A DNA stretch of 64,000 bases from a virus: positions 1 through 64,000 of IMG/VR virus record IMGVR_UViG_3300026557_000003. One strand, given 5' to 3'. This document shows positions 6,318 through 15,645 of the stretch, one piece after another. Numbering within the stretch: the first letter of the stretch is position 1; every line of letters starts with the position of its first letter. The translations under genes and the position numbers were made by a program. The notes under the pieces are model-generated. The model saw nothing but the letters and a program-made list of their open reading frames with translations, made no database searches and had not been told where the DNA came from.

Positions 6318-6391
6318 TGCTATTATCTCTCAGGGGCGTATTCGTCGATCTTAAGTGTACCCTCTAACTATGAACGCTGATGGAGCGCCCC
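6318..6391 (+). promoter_or_regulatory. extended -10 promoter and 5' hairpin leader
   Basis: TGC-TATTAT (6318-6326) is followed 6 bases later by GGGGCG (6333-6338), which can pair with CGCCCC (6386-6391). After the hairpin come CAATCAA and then the GAGG ribosome site of the gene at 6417. The layout mirrors the HNH leaders but lacks a clear second hairpin. Confidence 0.5.
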
Positions 6392-6416
6392 GCAATCAAA
6401 CCCCAGCGAGGTATCG

Positions 6417-6602
6417 ATGGCTTCAATTTCTGTCTTGGTCCTTGATTTCATTCTGTCGGTTATCGTGTTTTTCGGCGGTGGTTGGGCTATCTATAAACGC
6501 GCTCCCGATGGCGTAACTGTAAGTGCAAGTAACGTAGCCGCACTGATCCTGATGATCCTGCTGTTTTTGCAGGTAATGAAGATAATCCAGACTTGTGGTT
6601 AG
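6417..6602 (+). CDS. small two-helix membrane protein
   Basis: The 61-residue protein has two hydrophobic segments, about residues 4-24 (VLVLDFILSVIVFFGGGW) and 38-56 (VAALILMILLFLQVM), with a short charged turn between them. It resembles small phage inner-membrane proteins such as class II holins, but its place ahead of the packaging genes rather than beside an endolysin argues for caution. GAGG precedes the ATG. Confidence 0.55.
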   Translation: MASISVLVLDFILSVIVFFGGGWAIYKRAPDGVTVSASNVAALILMILLFLQVMKIIQTCG

Positions 6603-6649
6603 CGAATTCTATTGAAATCACGCGCCAAATCGGGCAATATGGCGGCTGT

Positions 6650-7039
6650 ATGAGTAAATTTACCATCCACGCAACTTTCGAGGGCGAACACCCAAACGAG
6701 TTGCTTCACACTTTAAGCGGTCTGAATGCACTGATGGAAATACCCTGTGCGCTTGACCGCCTCACAACTGCAGTTAACGAGACGAAGGAGATTCTTATGG
6801 CACTGTCACCAAATATTCAGAAGTTAGTTGACGCATCGACCGCATTGTCATCGGCGGTCAGTACTTTCCTGGCCAATCAGGGTGGTGCGACTGCAACGGC
6901 CGTTCAAGCTGCAATCGACGCAGAGGACACTGATCCGGCAGTGGTGGACGCATTGACGAAACTACAAAACGACATCAAGATTCTTACGCCGGCAGTAGCA
7001 GCGACCACGGCGGCCGTTGCTCCAGTCCAGAACGGGTAA
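6650..7039 (+). CDS. hypothetical alanine-rich protein
   Basis: The protein has 129 residues from the ATG of MSKFTIHA; a TTG at 6593 is an alternative start. The N-terminal third is mixed, and from about residue 45 it is a long amphipathic alanine/threonine-rich helix that could form a coiled coil. It ends just before the terminator at 7069. No family recognised. Confidence 0.5.
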   Translation: MSKFTIHATFEGEHPNELLHTLSGLNALMEIPCALDRLTTAVNETKEILMALSPNIQKLVDASTALSSAVSTFLANQGGATATAVQAAIDAEDTDPAVVDALTKLQNDIKILTPAVAATTAAVAPVQNG

Positions 7040-7068
7040 CAAGTTCGTTCGTGAGGTAACTCCTGCTC

Positions 7069-7096
7069 GCCCCGCGATTTGCGGGGCTTTTTCTTT
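7069..7096 (+). terminator. intrinsic terminator
   Basis: GCCCCGC (7069-7075), a 5-base loop GATTT and GCGGGGC (7081-7087) are followed at once by TTTTTCTTT. The stem is perfect and all G-C. It closes the small operon 6417-7039 and isolates the virion promoter that follows. Confidence 0.9.
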
Positions 7097-7102
7097 GAAC
7101 TG

Positions 7103-7178
7103 TGTTATAGTGCCGTCACGCGCGCGATTCGAGTTGCTCCTGTTGACTAACTTTGCTATGAAAATCGAGTCGCGCGCG
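7103..7178 (+). promoter_or_regulatory. virion-operon promoter with long 5' hairpin
   Basis: TGT-TATAGT (7103-7111) is an extended -10. Seven bases later a hairpin begins: 7119-7132 (CG CGCGCGATTCGA) pairs with 7165-7178 over 14 positions including one G-U, around a 32-base loop. The GGA of a weak ribosome site abuts the 3' arm, 8 bases before the ATG at 7187. The whole leader is one hairpin. Confidence 0.65.
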
Positions 7179-7186
7179 GAAAATCT

Positions 7187-7834
7187 ATGGCAAATCCATT
7201 CACGGTCCATCTAAACGGAAGCGGAAAAGTCGCAACCGGCGCTACGGTCGCTCAAAAGGCGTTCATCGGTGAAGATTGCGTTGTACTTGACGCCTGTGAG
7301 GTCTACGGCGAGTCCGTAATCCGCAAGGGTAGTCAACTATCCGGTGCGTGCAGGGTCTTTGGCGGCGCAGATATTCAGAAATCGCGGCTACACGGCTCAG
7401 TGATTGTGGCCGGCGAGAAGGCTGCAGTTATAAATTCCCTCTTAATTGGCGATATCCTAGTCGCTGACAGTGCCTCGGTTCATAGCTGCGATTTGCGCTG
7501 TGGACCTGGGCAAATAATCAGAATCACTGAAAACGCGCAACTGATGGGAGTTTTGATCTATGGACCGCTGACCGTCAAGGGTGATGCAAAGGTCAGCAAT
7601 TGCGAGCTGTATCCGTCGACCGATATCGTTGAAGGCGAATGGACGAGGCCGCCAAGGGTTGTGCGATCGGTATTCCAATTTAACCTAGTCGAATCAATCA
7701 ACGATAGGATTGTCATCGGCTGTCAGGTTCACTCTCTTGATGTTTGGAAGAAACTCGATCCGAACCGATGGGCGCAATTAGGATTCTCACCTGAAGAACT
7801 AGCCGAATATTCAAGACTCATCAGCGAGTGGTAG
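7187..7834 (+). CDS. hexapeptide-repeat (left-handed beta-helix) protein
   Basis: The 215-residue protein is made of successive short hexad-like turns (for example FIGEDCVVLDACEVYGES, VIRKGSQLSG, SVIVAGEKAAV) over residues 15-150, as in left-handed beta-helix proteins. No acyltransferase active-site histidine pattern is clear, so a structural rather than enzymatic role is likely. Its stop is followed at once by the ATG of the large terminase, so the two are translationally coupled. Virion or packaging accessory role is inferred. Confidence 0.5.
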   Translation: MANPFTVHLNGSGKVATGATVAQKAFIGEDCVVLDACEVYGESVIRKGSQLSGACRVFGGADIQKSRLHGSVIVAGEKAAVINSLLIGDILVADSASVHSCDLRCGPGQIIRITENAQLMGVLIYGPLTVKGDAKVSNCELYPSTDIVEGEWTRPPRVVRSVFQFNLVESINDRIVIGCQVHSLDVWKKLDPNRWAQLGFSPEELAEYSRLISEW

Positions 7835-9916
7835 ATGGCAACAGACGACCTTCGCTCCATTATCGTCGGCCTGGTCGACCAATTCAAGGCTGCGGATCAG
7901 GCTGTTGATCTCTACAAAAGCCTGGAATCCCGCGAAAAAGGCGAAACCTATCTCAGCAGATTAGACGACGCGCTCGCCCGCTGTGCCAATTGTGAGATTC
8001 TTATTGATCTGGCGCAGTCAAAGATTCAACCGCTAATCGACCGCGCAACCAATGACATCGAGCGTCAGGCCCGAGAATATCAGCGTGATTTAATTGGCTG
8101 GCAGCTTCACAGGGCGGCCGAGAGTGCTCAAGAACGCATCGCTCATCTTGCGAGAATCGTCACCCCAGAAGATCAGGCGGCCGAAAAAGAACTCTGCAGA
8201 AAAGACACAAAATACTGGTTCAGATATTACGCATGGTCAACCGACCCAAGACCCGATGCGCCGTTGTCGGTGATGCCGACCGTTCCGTTTCCGTTTCAGG
8301 ATAACTACATCGATTGGTTGGAGTGCACGACATTCGAAGAGCACTCATCCGGACTGGTTGAGAAATCCCGCGATATGGGAGCTACGGTGATCTGGATCGA
8401 ATGGAACGTGAAACACTGGCTGTTTACCGAAGGCTTTTCCTCGTTGCTATCATCGGCGACCGAAGATCTGGTCGACTCGAAGCAGGACCCAGATACCTTA
8501 TTCGAAAAGACGCGGTTTCAGATTCGGATGCTTCCAAAATGGATGCTTCCGGTTGGTTTTGATCCAAACCGACATATGCCGTATATGAATATCGCGAATC
8601 CTGAGAATGGATCAGTTATCACGGGTCAAGCTCCCACTCAGAATATCGGTCGCCAACGTCGACGAACCGTCGCGCTCTGCGATGAATTCGCAAGCTGGCC
8701 GTTTGGCGGATACACGCAACATACAGCAATGTCTCAAACCGTCCGTTGTATGTTCAAGGTCTCATCAGTCAAAGGCAGGCTCAACAAATTCGCTGAAGAG
8801 CGTCACGCTGGTGGTACAAACGTTTTTACGATGGATTGGCGAGAACACCCTTGGAAAGATGATCGATGGTTCAACTCTCTCGATCACGGATACTGCGGTC
8901 CTCGAATGACGACGCAGGAAGTTGCGCAGGAGGTTTCCCGCGATTACGATGCCTCGCAGCCCGGCAAAGTTTTCACCAAGTACAATGAACTCCTGAACGT
9001 CGTCACCTGGAAAGAATTCGCGAGCGTCGCCGTTGGCGCAGTCAATCCAGACACTAATCTTTATCGAATCCCGACTAATTGGTTTTGTGGTCGGGGCCTT
9101 GACTGGGGAGCAACTGACGAGAATCAACACCCAGCAGTATGTATCTGGATCGCCATCGCGGCTGAGAATGCACATCCATCAATTCGAGGCTGCATATTCG
9201 TCTATCGTGAACGGATGTGGAGCGGCGGCCCGACTGTCGGAGAAGTTGCCCGCGAGATTAAAACCGTCGAAGCCGTTGATCACGAGACCGAAAGGATGGT
9301 TCAAAAACGGATCAGTCACGAGCGATCGACGGAACAAAACACGTTTCTGCGCGAACATCGAATGCCCTGGGAAAAATGGCAGACCACCGACAATTGGGGG
9401 CTGTCTGTCATTAATGAATTCCTCGAACCTCGAAAATGGCAGCATCCGTTCAGAGCGGAGCTGTACGGTTCACCGCGTCTGTATCTGATTGTCGCTGATG
9501 ATCAGGGTCAGATGGAAAAGGATCATTCAGGACACGGTGCCGTCGTCGCTGCTCGCGATCAGGACGGACTAAAACGATTAAGAGCCGAGATGCCCGCGTA
9601 TCACTATCCGACAACCGAAGCCGGTAAACCTGTCGGAAAGATGAAGCCTGAGAAGTTCTTCGATGATGCGGTCGATGCATTGCGCGGTGTTGCTGGTCAC
9701 TTCTTCGGGCCAAGCAAAAAGCTATCTGATAACGAACGGATGGAGGCATCATTCCCTGAGCCTTTACGCGCCGAAACCCTGACCCGTGAAATCCGGGATG
9801 GCACAATCGAGGACCTGAACGTCAGGATTATGCAGCGAATCGAAGCGCGCCAGAAATACAAAGAACAGAATACGGGGCGTCGTGGTATACTCGACCGCTA
9901 TAGAGGTGGAAGATGA
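7835..9916 (+). CDS. terL: terminase large subunit
   Basis: The 693-residue protein has the two terminase domains. The ATPase domain carries a Walker A-like EKSRDMGAT at residues 176-184 and a Walker B LCDE at 281-284. The nuclease domain has GLDWGATDE near 422 and the conserved DDAVDALRG near 609. It powers DNA translocation into the prohead and cuts concatemers. About 110 extra N-terminal residues are helical and may hold the small subunit. It starts directly after the beta-helix gene and overlaps the next gene by ATGA. Confidence 0.9.
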   Translation: MATDDLRSIIVGLVDQFKAADQAVDLYKSLESREKGETYLSRLDDALARCANCEILIDLAQSKIQPLIDRATNDIERQAREYQRDLIGWQLHRAAESAQERIAHLARIVTPEDQAAEKELCRKDTKYWFRYYAWSTDPRPDAPLSVMPTVPFPFQDNYIDWLECTTFEEHSSGLVEKSRDMGATVIWIEWNVKHWLFTEGFSSLLSSATEDLVDSKQDPDTLFEKTRFQIRMLPKWMLPVGFDPNRHMPYMNIANPENGSVITGQAPTQNIGRQRRRTVALCDEFASWPFGGYTQHTAMSQTVRCMFKVSSVKGRLNKFAEERHAGGTNVFTMDWREHPWKDDRWFNSLDHGYCGPRMTTQEVAQEVSRDYDASQPGKVFTKYNELLNVVTWKEFASVAVGAVNPDTNLYRIPTNWFCGRGLDWGATDENQHPAVCIWIAIAAENAHPSIRGCIFVYRERMWSGGPTVGEVAREIKTVEAVDHETERMVQKRISHERSTEQNTFLREHRMPWEKWQTTDNWGLSVINEFLEPRKWQHPFRAELYGSPRLYLIVADDQGQMEKDHSGHGAVVAARDQDGLKRLRAEMPAYHYPTTEAGKPVGKMKPEKFFDDAVDALRGVAGHFFGPSKKLSDNERMEASFPEPLRAETLTREIRDGTIEDLNVRIMQRIEARQKYKEQNTGRRGILDRYRGGR
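9883..9891 (+). promoter_or_regulatory. extended -10 element inside terL 3' end
   Basis: TGG-TATACT lies 21 bases before the ATG at 9913, followed by a GAGGTGGAAG ribosome site. It matches the TGN-TATAAT-like form used by other promoters in this genome. It could boost the accessory genes 9913-12709. Confidence 0.4.
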
Positions 9917-10440
9917 GCCGAGAAAAGCAAATAGAGATGGCGAAGGACTTTTGCATTAGCAAAGGAGTCAATCCCGATTTAGTTGATAAGCTGTACGAGG
10001 GTCCTTTCGGTATCGCGGCCGATCAGCCGGAATCATTATTCAGTGCCGAGTTGAAATCAAAGTTTAAGCTACGATCTCAGTTGCCAAAACACGTTGAGGC
10101 CGGTATGCGAATGCTGGTCATTACCGGCGACGTGATCGACATGCACGTCAAGGGCGAGACCGTCGCGAATATGCTTGACCTAATCATTCCACAATTGCCA
10201 GCGGATGTTTTCCTCTGCGATGACCATTACAGCGGCGGGGTCATCTATCCGTTGCCGATGTTCAACGCGGATGGGAGTAGCGGATATTGCGATGCTTACT
10301 GTCTCATTCTCGGAAGTCTTCAATGGAAGAATCCCGGCCCCGGAAAGATGATTCCGATGCTGGACGTGTTTTTCACCAAAGACCCGACAACCTGGGCCGT
10401 AACCGCGAAGGTCGTTGAACGCACTGAAAACGTGAAATAA
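9913..10440 (+). CDS. hypothetical protein downstream of terminase
   Basis: The 175-residue protein has no recognised domain. The N-terminal 60 residues are helical and charged; the remainder is beta-rich with a CDAYC pair near residue 128. It overlaps terL and its own successor by a few bases, so it belongs to the packaging operon. It is expressed with virion genes but need not be structural. Confidence 0.55.
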   Translation: MSREKQIEMAKDFCISKGVNPDLVDKLYEGPFGIAADQPESLFSAELKSKFKLRSQLPKHVEAGMRMLVITGDVIDMHVKGETVANMLDLIIPQLPADVFLCDDHYSGGVIYPLPMFNADGSSGYCDAYCLILGSLQWKNPGPGKMIPMLDVFFTKDPTTWAVTAKVVERTENVK

Positions 10441-10646
10441 TGAAAGTATCAAGGCTAATCGAAATTCTCAAACAGTGCGATCAGGAATTGGAGATTTGGA
10501 GTCATTCAAATAATCACACGGCCGATGAAGATATAAAAGTCCTTATTGTCTCGGATGGCGGCCAAGATTCTTATGTCATCATAGGCAATCCCGAGGATGC
10601 GAGACTGCACGACAACGGCCTGAGGATTCAGAAAAGATATAAATAA
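10440..10646 (+). CDS. small phage protein (MKVSxLIExLK type)
   Basis: The 68-residue protein begins MKVSRLIEILKQCDQEL, a pattern seen in many short phage proteins of unknown function, followed by a beta segment KVLIVSDGG. Start and stop overlap neighbours by one codon or less, a sign of translational coupling. No function is assigned. Confidence 0.5.
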   Translation: MKVSRLIEILKQCDQELEIWSHSNNHTADEDIKVLIVSDGGQDSYVIIGNPEDARLHDNGLRIQKRYK

Positions 10647-10846
10647 TGGAAGAGCGGCTTATCCCTAGTTACGAGGCTCAAATCGCGCATCTGGTCGCGC
10701 GTGGAGTGCTCTATCCGACGAAAGAGGGCAACTGGCCTGTGATGATCTTCCACGATTTCCATTGTCCGTTCTTTCGCGGAAATCAATGCGTTTGTGATGT
10801 GTTGATTGCGCCGATTGCTTATGTTCACAGGGAGAGAATTGTATGA
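10646..10846 (+). CDS. hypothetical protein (66 aa)
   Basis: The protein contains a CPFF and CVCD segment near residues 40-51 that might bind a metal together with H37/H40. It is flanked on both sides by overlapping genes of the packaging operon. No family recognised. Confidence 0.45.
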   Translation: MEERLIPSYEAQIAHLVARGVLYPTKEGNWPVMIFHDFHCPFFRGNQCVCDVLIAPIAYVHRERIV

Positions 10847-11016
10847 GCCAAGCCGTTAAGATTATTCTTCCAGAACCGCCAGTGGGTGCAGATTCGTGGG
10901 ATGTTTACGCAACTCAAGTACTCTACGATTACTCGATATTCGCCAATCTGTCCGATAAAACTATCACCGCAAGTCACGAAGGCGGTTATTTCGATATTAG
11001 TCACCTTGAAGATTGA
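10843..11016 (+). CDS. 57-residue hypothetical protein
   Basis: The ATG overlaps the previous TGA as ATGA after a GGGAGAGA site. The frame runs from MSQAVKIILPEPPVG to ISHLED. It is acidic with no recognised motif. Included because of the coupled start and coding-like composition. Confidence 0.5.
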   Translation: MSQAVKIILPEPPVGADSWDVYATQVLYDYSIFANLSDKTITASHEGGYFDISHLED

Positions 11017-11096
11017 AACCGGTTTAATCGGCGATTGTACGAGCATCGTAGTTTCCAGAACGCGAATCGACTATTAAACTATGCGGAGTGCGAACT

Positions 11097-11561
11097 ATGA
11101 GCGAACGGTTAGAAGCGTTAACGCAGTATCGAAACTTTCAAGCGAAAATAAACAAAATCGTCGTAGTCGGTCCAATCCCACATCCCGACTACGATAAATG
11201 CCCTGACGAATGTGATTCAAAACACGCACACGAGATGATGCGACATCGGGTTGGACAACAGAAAGAATCGATGGAAGGTAGCGCAAGAATCAAGGACCTG
11301 GAGTGCTCAACGCCCGTTGACGACGCGCCGAAACCTATACCAAATGCCGCTGCAGACTTCGGGCCACACGAGTACGGCAAGTACCCTGTCGCCGGGGGGC
11401 CGAGAAAGACACCTAGTGGCGAAATCGCGCAAGACCTGATCTGTGGTCTTGCGATTCGCGATGTCATTGAAATCATCAACTGTCTGAAATTAGCGAAAGG
11501 CGCAACGGAGCAATCGCTGGTTGAGTTCGCCGAACAGATTTTAAGGGAGAAAATATCATGA
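11097..11561 (+). CDS. hypothetical protein with Cys/His cluster
   Basis: The start is taken at the ATG after CGGAG; a GTG three codons earlier is possible. The 154-residue protein has a C/H-rich segment, KCPDECDSKHAHEMMRH (about residues 36-52), which could bind zinc, then a proline-rich linker, and a helical C-terminus. Function unknown. Confidence 0.5.
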   Translation: MSERLEALTQYRNFQAKINKIVVVGPIPHPDYDKCPDECDSKHAHEMMRHRVGQQKESMEGSARIKDLECSTPVDDAPKPIPNAAADFGPHEYGKYPVAGGPRKTPSGEIAQDLICGLAIRDVIEIINCLKLAKGATEQSLVEFAEQILREKIS

Positions 11562-11974
11562 ATCTTCAGGACATTATCAACAGCGTTCGATCTGAGGCGC
11601 GTAAACTCCGCAGCACAATCACAAATGGCGCTCATCCTGAGACACTGAAACAGCATTTCGACACCATTGAATCGCATTTGCAGGAAATGGAGCATCCCGG
11701 CCCGGCCATCGTGGGAATCACACTGGAACGCGCTGTAGAGATACTCAACGAGCGTCAGTATGAAAACTGCGAGTGGGAACGAAGCACAGGTGGTGTCGTG
11801 GGCACTCGATTGAGCGCGGGAGTGTTTGATGAGTTGAGTGTGTTTGCGGCCATTGCTGTTGCTGAAAAACTCGAACGCGAAAACGAGCCGATTCCTGAAA
11901 CGGCAATTCCAGTAGAAAAACCTGTCGTGGTTGAACCTGTTCCCGTCACCGAAAAACTCTCAGGGGAATCATAA
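11558..11974 (+). CDS. hypothetical protein with proline-rich tail
   Basis: The 138-residue protein has a helical N-terminus (residues 1-45), a middle domain, and a C-terminal tail rich in P, V and E (VEKPVVVEPVPVTEK). It overlaps its neighbours by 4 and 1 bases. No domain recognised. Confidence 0.5.
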   Translation: MNLQDIINSVRSEARKLRSTITNGAHPETLKQHFDTIESHLQEMEHPGPAIVGITLERAVEILNERQYENCEWERSTGGVVGTRLSAGVFDELSVFAAIAVAEKLERENEPIPETAIPVEKPVVVEPVPVTEKLSGES

Positions 11975-12156
11975 TGGCATCTGGGAAATCGCTAATTAAA
12001 ACCGAACCGTCACGTGCTCGAAGACCTCTTGTGATGCGAGTCATTAGACCATCCCTGGAGGATCCAAAGAAATCCGTGGCCGTCTCGACCGTTTATAATC
12101 CCGAATATGTGATGTTGAAAACCGGATCGATTCAAAGGAATCCTAACAAGCAATGA
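11974..12156 (+). CDS. basic 60-residue hypothetical protein
   Basis: The protein is strongly basic in its N-terminal half (SRARRPLVMRVIRP) and contains no recognised fold. It overlaps both neighbours. It may bind DNA or a capsid partner by charge, but this is only inference. Confidence 0.45.
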   Translation: MASGKSLIKTEPSRARRPLVMRVIRPSLEDPKKSVAVSTVYNPEYVMLKTGSIQRNPNKQ

Positions 12157-12524
12157 AATACTACGAATCCCTCGGTTTCCTTGCCATATTCGGTCTCGCC
12201 CGCTCAAAACAAGACAGGATACTTGCACTTGAAGATGAACTGCGGGCCGAGCGTGTTGGCCGCGGACTTGACCGCCAGGAATGGACAAAAGAGCGGAATT
12301 CGCTTATAGATGTGATCTTGCGGAAGAACGGAGCGGCGCCGATTCACACAAAACCAGTGATTCAGCCCGAGGTAAAGCAGCACGGCCGGGGTCTGAGCAT
12401 TGTCGAAGAGCGGCGGCTGGATTTACAGAACCAGATGCGACAGGCTTCGGTTGAACAAGAGAAATCAGATTTAGAAAGTTACGGTAGCAAGATTCAAGAG
12501 ATTCTAGCGGAGGAGTTTCAATAA
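12153..12524 (+). CDS. coiled-coil protein upstream of portal
   Basis: The 123-residue protein begins with a short hydrophobic segment (LGFLAIFGLA) and then carries two long charged helices, residues 20-55 and 80-123, with heptad-like spacing. A membrane-tethered or self-associating accessory protein is plausible. Coupled by 4-base overlap to its neighbour. Function unknown. Confidence 0.5.
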   Translation: MKYYESLGFLAIFGLARSKQDRILALEDELRAERVGRGLDRQEWTKERNSLIDVILRKNGAAPIHTKPVIQPEVKQHGRGLSIVEERRLDLQNQMRQASVEQEKSDLESYGSKIQEILAEEFQ

Positions 12525-12709
12525 TGAGTGAAAAACTACTTGATGAGAATCTAGCCGGACGGTCATTTGATCGTGACGGACAACGCCAATTATTCTCGGA
12601 AATCTTCGCGGCCGGCATTCCCGCATTCAATGAGAACGGCGAAGGCGTCATTTTACCGGGAATCCTGGTAAAACCGGAAGAAATCGATCCGGACCCAATG
12701 TTTGACTAA
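12524..12709 (+). CDS. 61-residue hypothetical acidic protein
   Basis: The gene starts by TAATG overlap with the previous one. The protein is acidic and ends PEEIDPDPMFD. It is the last small gene before the portal and has no recognised domain. Confidence 0.45.
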   Translation: MSEKLLDENLAGRSFDRDGQRQLFSEIFAAGIPAFNENGEGVILPGILVKPEEIDPDPMFD

Positions 12710-12733
12710 AACCTGATTCGGAGTTAGACAAGG

Positions 12734-15481
12734 ATGTCGACACCGCCCAATAATTTGCCAAAGGACGGCGCGCACGGTGCAGAACTGCTGCCGTCCGATG
12801 AATATACGCGCCACACGCAGCGACAACTCGTAAAGAAGACAAAGAACCGTCGTAACCCCAAAAATTGGGCGATGGAGTTATTCGCAGCCGTCAATAACAA
12901 CTACATCGGCGAGCGCTGGCCGCGCGTCCTGAAGATGCAGGAATCCCGGAGATTCACTCGTGGCGAACAGCAACTGGCGATCGATCGCCAATCTGGAATC
13001 TGCGAAAACATCCTTACGACTCCGAATAGTGAAGGCAAGTTTATTAGTGCCGACGAAGAATCGGCGTTGCTCACAACTGACCACGTAAGTCCGGCTGTGC
13101 GCGCGGGATTAAAGGAAATTACGGCCAGCAATCCCGAATTCAAAGCTGGAGCGCGCGCAAAGAACCCAAAACCTGAACAGCGAGCACGGGCGCGGGTTGC
13201 CCAAGCTTACATGGATTTCGACGCCGCGATTCATTCCAAACCGTCTGTCCGGCAGGACGAAGCTCTGTTTCAGTTGGTCTGTGGCGAATGGTATAAAGAA
13301 ACCTATTACGACCAGAATGCCGGCGGTCTGATGGACATTACGGATTACGCGATTGTTCCTGGCGTGCCCGAATCCTGGCAGTACCAATGTACAAACTGTC
13401 CGCAAGCAGGCGATGTCAGTGACCTGGTGGACCAAAGTGGAGCGCCTCCAGCCGTTCAATCGCAATACGGGCAACCAGTGGTCAATTCCCAATGTCCCCA
13501 GTGCGGTTCAACGCAATTGGCGGCCTCAAACACACCCGCAACGCCGCCGATGAAGATTCCGAATGGTAGCCACAAAGAACAGGTCGGTCAGCCAGTAAGT
13601 CGATTATTTCCACCTGAAGGCGTTGTTCTCGAATTCACGGCTCGAACGGTTCCGGAGAGTACGTTTTTTTACACTGAAGACCTGATGAGCCGAGCAGTTC
13701 TCGAAGCAATGTATCCGTGGGCTGACATTCCAAGTTCGCCACCATCACCTGTTCTCGTTTTGCAGTATCAACTCGCCCGCGCAACTGGCTCGAACAGCAT
13801 TCCGGGTTATCAAGGCTATGGGGCATCTGGGTATTCTGGACCGTTCGAAAAACTCAGACGCGAACGCCTCTGGCTTGACCCGCCGATGTTTCAGGACATC
13901 GAGATTGATCAGGATATAATTCTCGGTGATCCGCAAAACCCGACCGATACGATTCCCGCGGGCACGAAACTCGGTGACAAGTTTAAAAAGGGATTGCGAC
14001 TCTATAAAGTCGGTGATTGTATCCTCCAATGGTTTGACGAATCGAAGAACGGTCGTTGGGTTTCCTGTGGGTACACCAAAAACATTGACGGTTTCCACTG
14101 TGACGGAATGGTTGAGCGAATAGTTCAGCCTCAGAAACGTTACAACGCGCTGGATACCTTGTCGATGAACAGTGATATGACGTGCAGCGTGCCAATAATC
14201 CTTGGCAAACGAAGCTCGTTCGATATGTCGAAGATGGAAAATCAGCCGGGCTTCAATGCGGTTTACGTTGAAGAGGCTTTCACGGGCGAGGATGTCAATA
14301 AGGCGTTCGTCGTTATTCCGGCCTTGGACGTGTCGGAGCGGGTAAATGAAGACAAGCGAGGAATCGCTGCTGAAATAGAATACATCTCTGGAATGAAAGC
14401 TCAGATTCAGGGAACACACGATCCATCGGTAAAGACATTTGGCGAGGCTGCGATGGAGCGCCAGCAACAGGTCGGATTACTCGCTCCGCCGTGTGACCTG
14501 CGAGCCGAGGCAGAGTCGACGCGAATGTATCAGATGCTTGAACTGCGAAGAAAATATTACGTCAAAGGACAAGACGATTTTCTGGGTGAGTTTGAGGACT
14601 TCGAAATCAAGGCGTTTACTGATCTGAACTATGATATGGCGAAGGAAATCGAGATAACCTATGCGCCTGGCTCGCATATTCCGCGCACGCAACAAGACGT
14701 AAAGATGGACCTGATGACGCTCGCTGGCTTTGGTGGCGTTGCCGGTGGTGCGTTCAATAGTCAGGTCTGGGGTCCAAAGATTCAGGAAATCATCTTCGAA
14801 GCGTTCAATAATCCATACAATGTCGATCAGATTGAGCCGACGAAGCGCAATGCCGAAAAGCGGTTGCAGAAACTTCAGCAGTTTATATTCACGGTCCTGG
14901 CGCGGTCGTTTGACATTACTCAGCCAGTTCCTGATCCACAAATGCAACCAGTCGGCCCACCCGATCAGAACGGACAACCGACAACAGCCCCGACTAATAA
15001 AAAGTACGCAGCTTATCAGGCATTGGTTCAGGAAACGGTTGCCAGAATCAATTTCCAAGGCGACACCGACAACCACGCGGTTTATGTTGCGACCTACACC
15101 GATTGGATGCAAACTGATGACGGGGAATCTGGCCCGATCTTCATTCAGCAATGTGTTTTAGGTCTGAGACAGCGACACGTTGACGCGATTACACAGGCAC
15201 AGGATCAGGCACAGCAGAAACAAATGCAACAGCAGGTTCAACAGGGAATGATCGAAAAAGCTGGCGATGTGATGGATCAGGCAATGAAATCTGACACTGA
15301 GCTTGAAAAAGCCAAACTCGATCACGGTCACGGTGCCGCCAGCCAGGCGGCCGAACAGGCACATGCCGAAACGATGGCGGCGATGCAGCACGGTCACGAT
15401 CAAGCAATGGCCAGCCAGCAACAAGGGCACGAACAACAGATGGCTGAGGCCGAACCCGATGCAGACGATTCAGGTGGCTAG
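12734..15481 (+). CDS. portal protein (large, with zinc-ribbon insertion)
   Basis: The 915-residue protein sits between terminase and scaffold/capsid, the place of the portal, and has the length and helix-rich wing pattern of podovirus portals. Residues about 217-265 contain CTNC and CPQC pairs, so a zinc ribbon seems to be inserted. The last 100 residues are a glutamine/histidine/methionine-rich coiled coil that may form the barrel. It forms the dodecameric DNA channel at the capsid vertex. Assignment rests on position, size and general pattern. Confidence 0.75.
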   Translation: MSTPPNNLPKDGAHGAELLPSDEYTRHTQRQLVKKTKNRRNPKNWAMELFAAVNNNYIGERWPRVLKMQESRRFTRGEQQLAIDRQSGICENILTTPNSEGKFISADEESALLTTDHVSPAVRAGLKEITASNPEFKAGARAKNPKPEQRARARVAQAYMDFDAAIHSKPSVRQDEALFQLVCGEWYKETYYDQNAGGLMDITDYAIVPGVPESWQYQCTNCPQAGDVSDLVDQSGAPPAVQSQYGQPVVNSQCPQCGSTQLAASNTPATPPMKIPNGSHKEQVGQPVSRLFPPEGVVLEFTARTVPESTFFYTEDLMSRAVLEAMYPWADIPSSPPSPVLVLQYQLARATGSNSIPGYQGYGASGYSGPFEKLRRERLWLDPPMFQDIEIDQDIILGDPQNPTDTIPAGTKLGDKFKKGLRLYKVGDCILQWFDESKNGRWVSCGYTKNIDGFHCDGMVERIVQPQKRYNALDTLSMNSDMTCSVPIILGKRSSFDMSKMENQPGFNAVYVEEAFTGEDVNKAFVVIPALDVSERVNEDKRGIAAEIEYISGMKAQIQGTHDPSVKTFGEAAMERQQQVGLLAPPCDLRAEAESTRMYQMLELRRKYYVKGQDDFLGEFEDFEIKAFTDLNYDMAKEIEITYAPGSHIPRTQQDVKMDLMTLAGFGGVAGGAFNSQVWGPKIQEIIFEAFNNPYNVDQIEPTKRNAEKRLQKLQQFIFTVLARSFDITQPVPDPQMQPVGPPDQNGQPTTAPTNKKYAAYQALVQETVARINFQGDTDNHAVYVATYTDWMQTDDGESGPIFIQQCVLGLRQRHVDAITQAQDQAQQKQMQQQVQQGMIEKAGDVMDQAMKSDTELEKAKLDHGHGAASQAAEQAHAETMAAMQHGHDQAMASQQQGHEQQMAEAEPDADDSGG

Positions 15482-15515
15482 ATGTCCCCTTTCGCCCCAC
15501 TCTTATAAAAATCTG

Positions 15516-15544
15516 TTGACTTAACGGTTTAACTGTACGATTAT
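15516..15544 (+). promoter_or_regulatory. promoter ahead of scaffold and capsid genes
   Basis: TTGACT (15516-15521), a 17-base spacer and GATTAT (15539-15544). The leader of about 95 bases contains CTCAACCAA at 15563-15571, a motif also found in other leaders of this genome, and a weak GGTCTC/GAGA-CC stem. A separate promoter here would raise scaffold and capsid output. Confidence 0.5.
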
Positions 15545-15645
15545 CCCTCACATAGCAAGGTCTCAACCAATTCCAATCGTCTTACGGTGTTTCGAGAGCC
15601 AACTCTGTAACAATGGACGCCGCAGACGAGCCAAGATGAGACTGA

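Noticed and set aside
13745-15151. Long minus-strand ORFs inside the portal gene (240 and 224 codons)
   Set aside because: They have no ribosome sites, atypical composition and lie wholly within a well-supported gene, so they are shadows of its codon usage.
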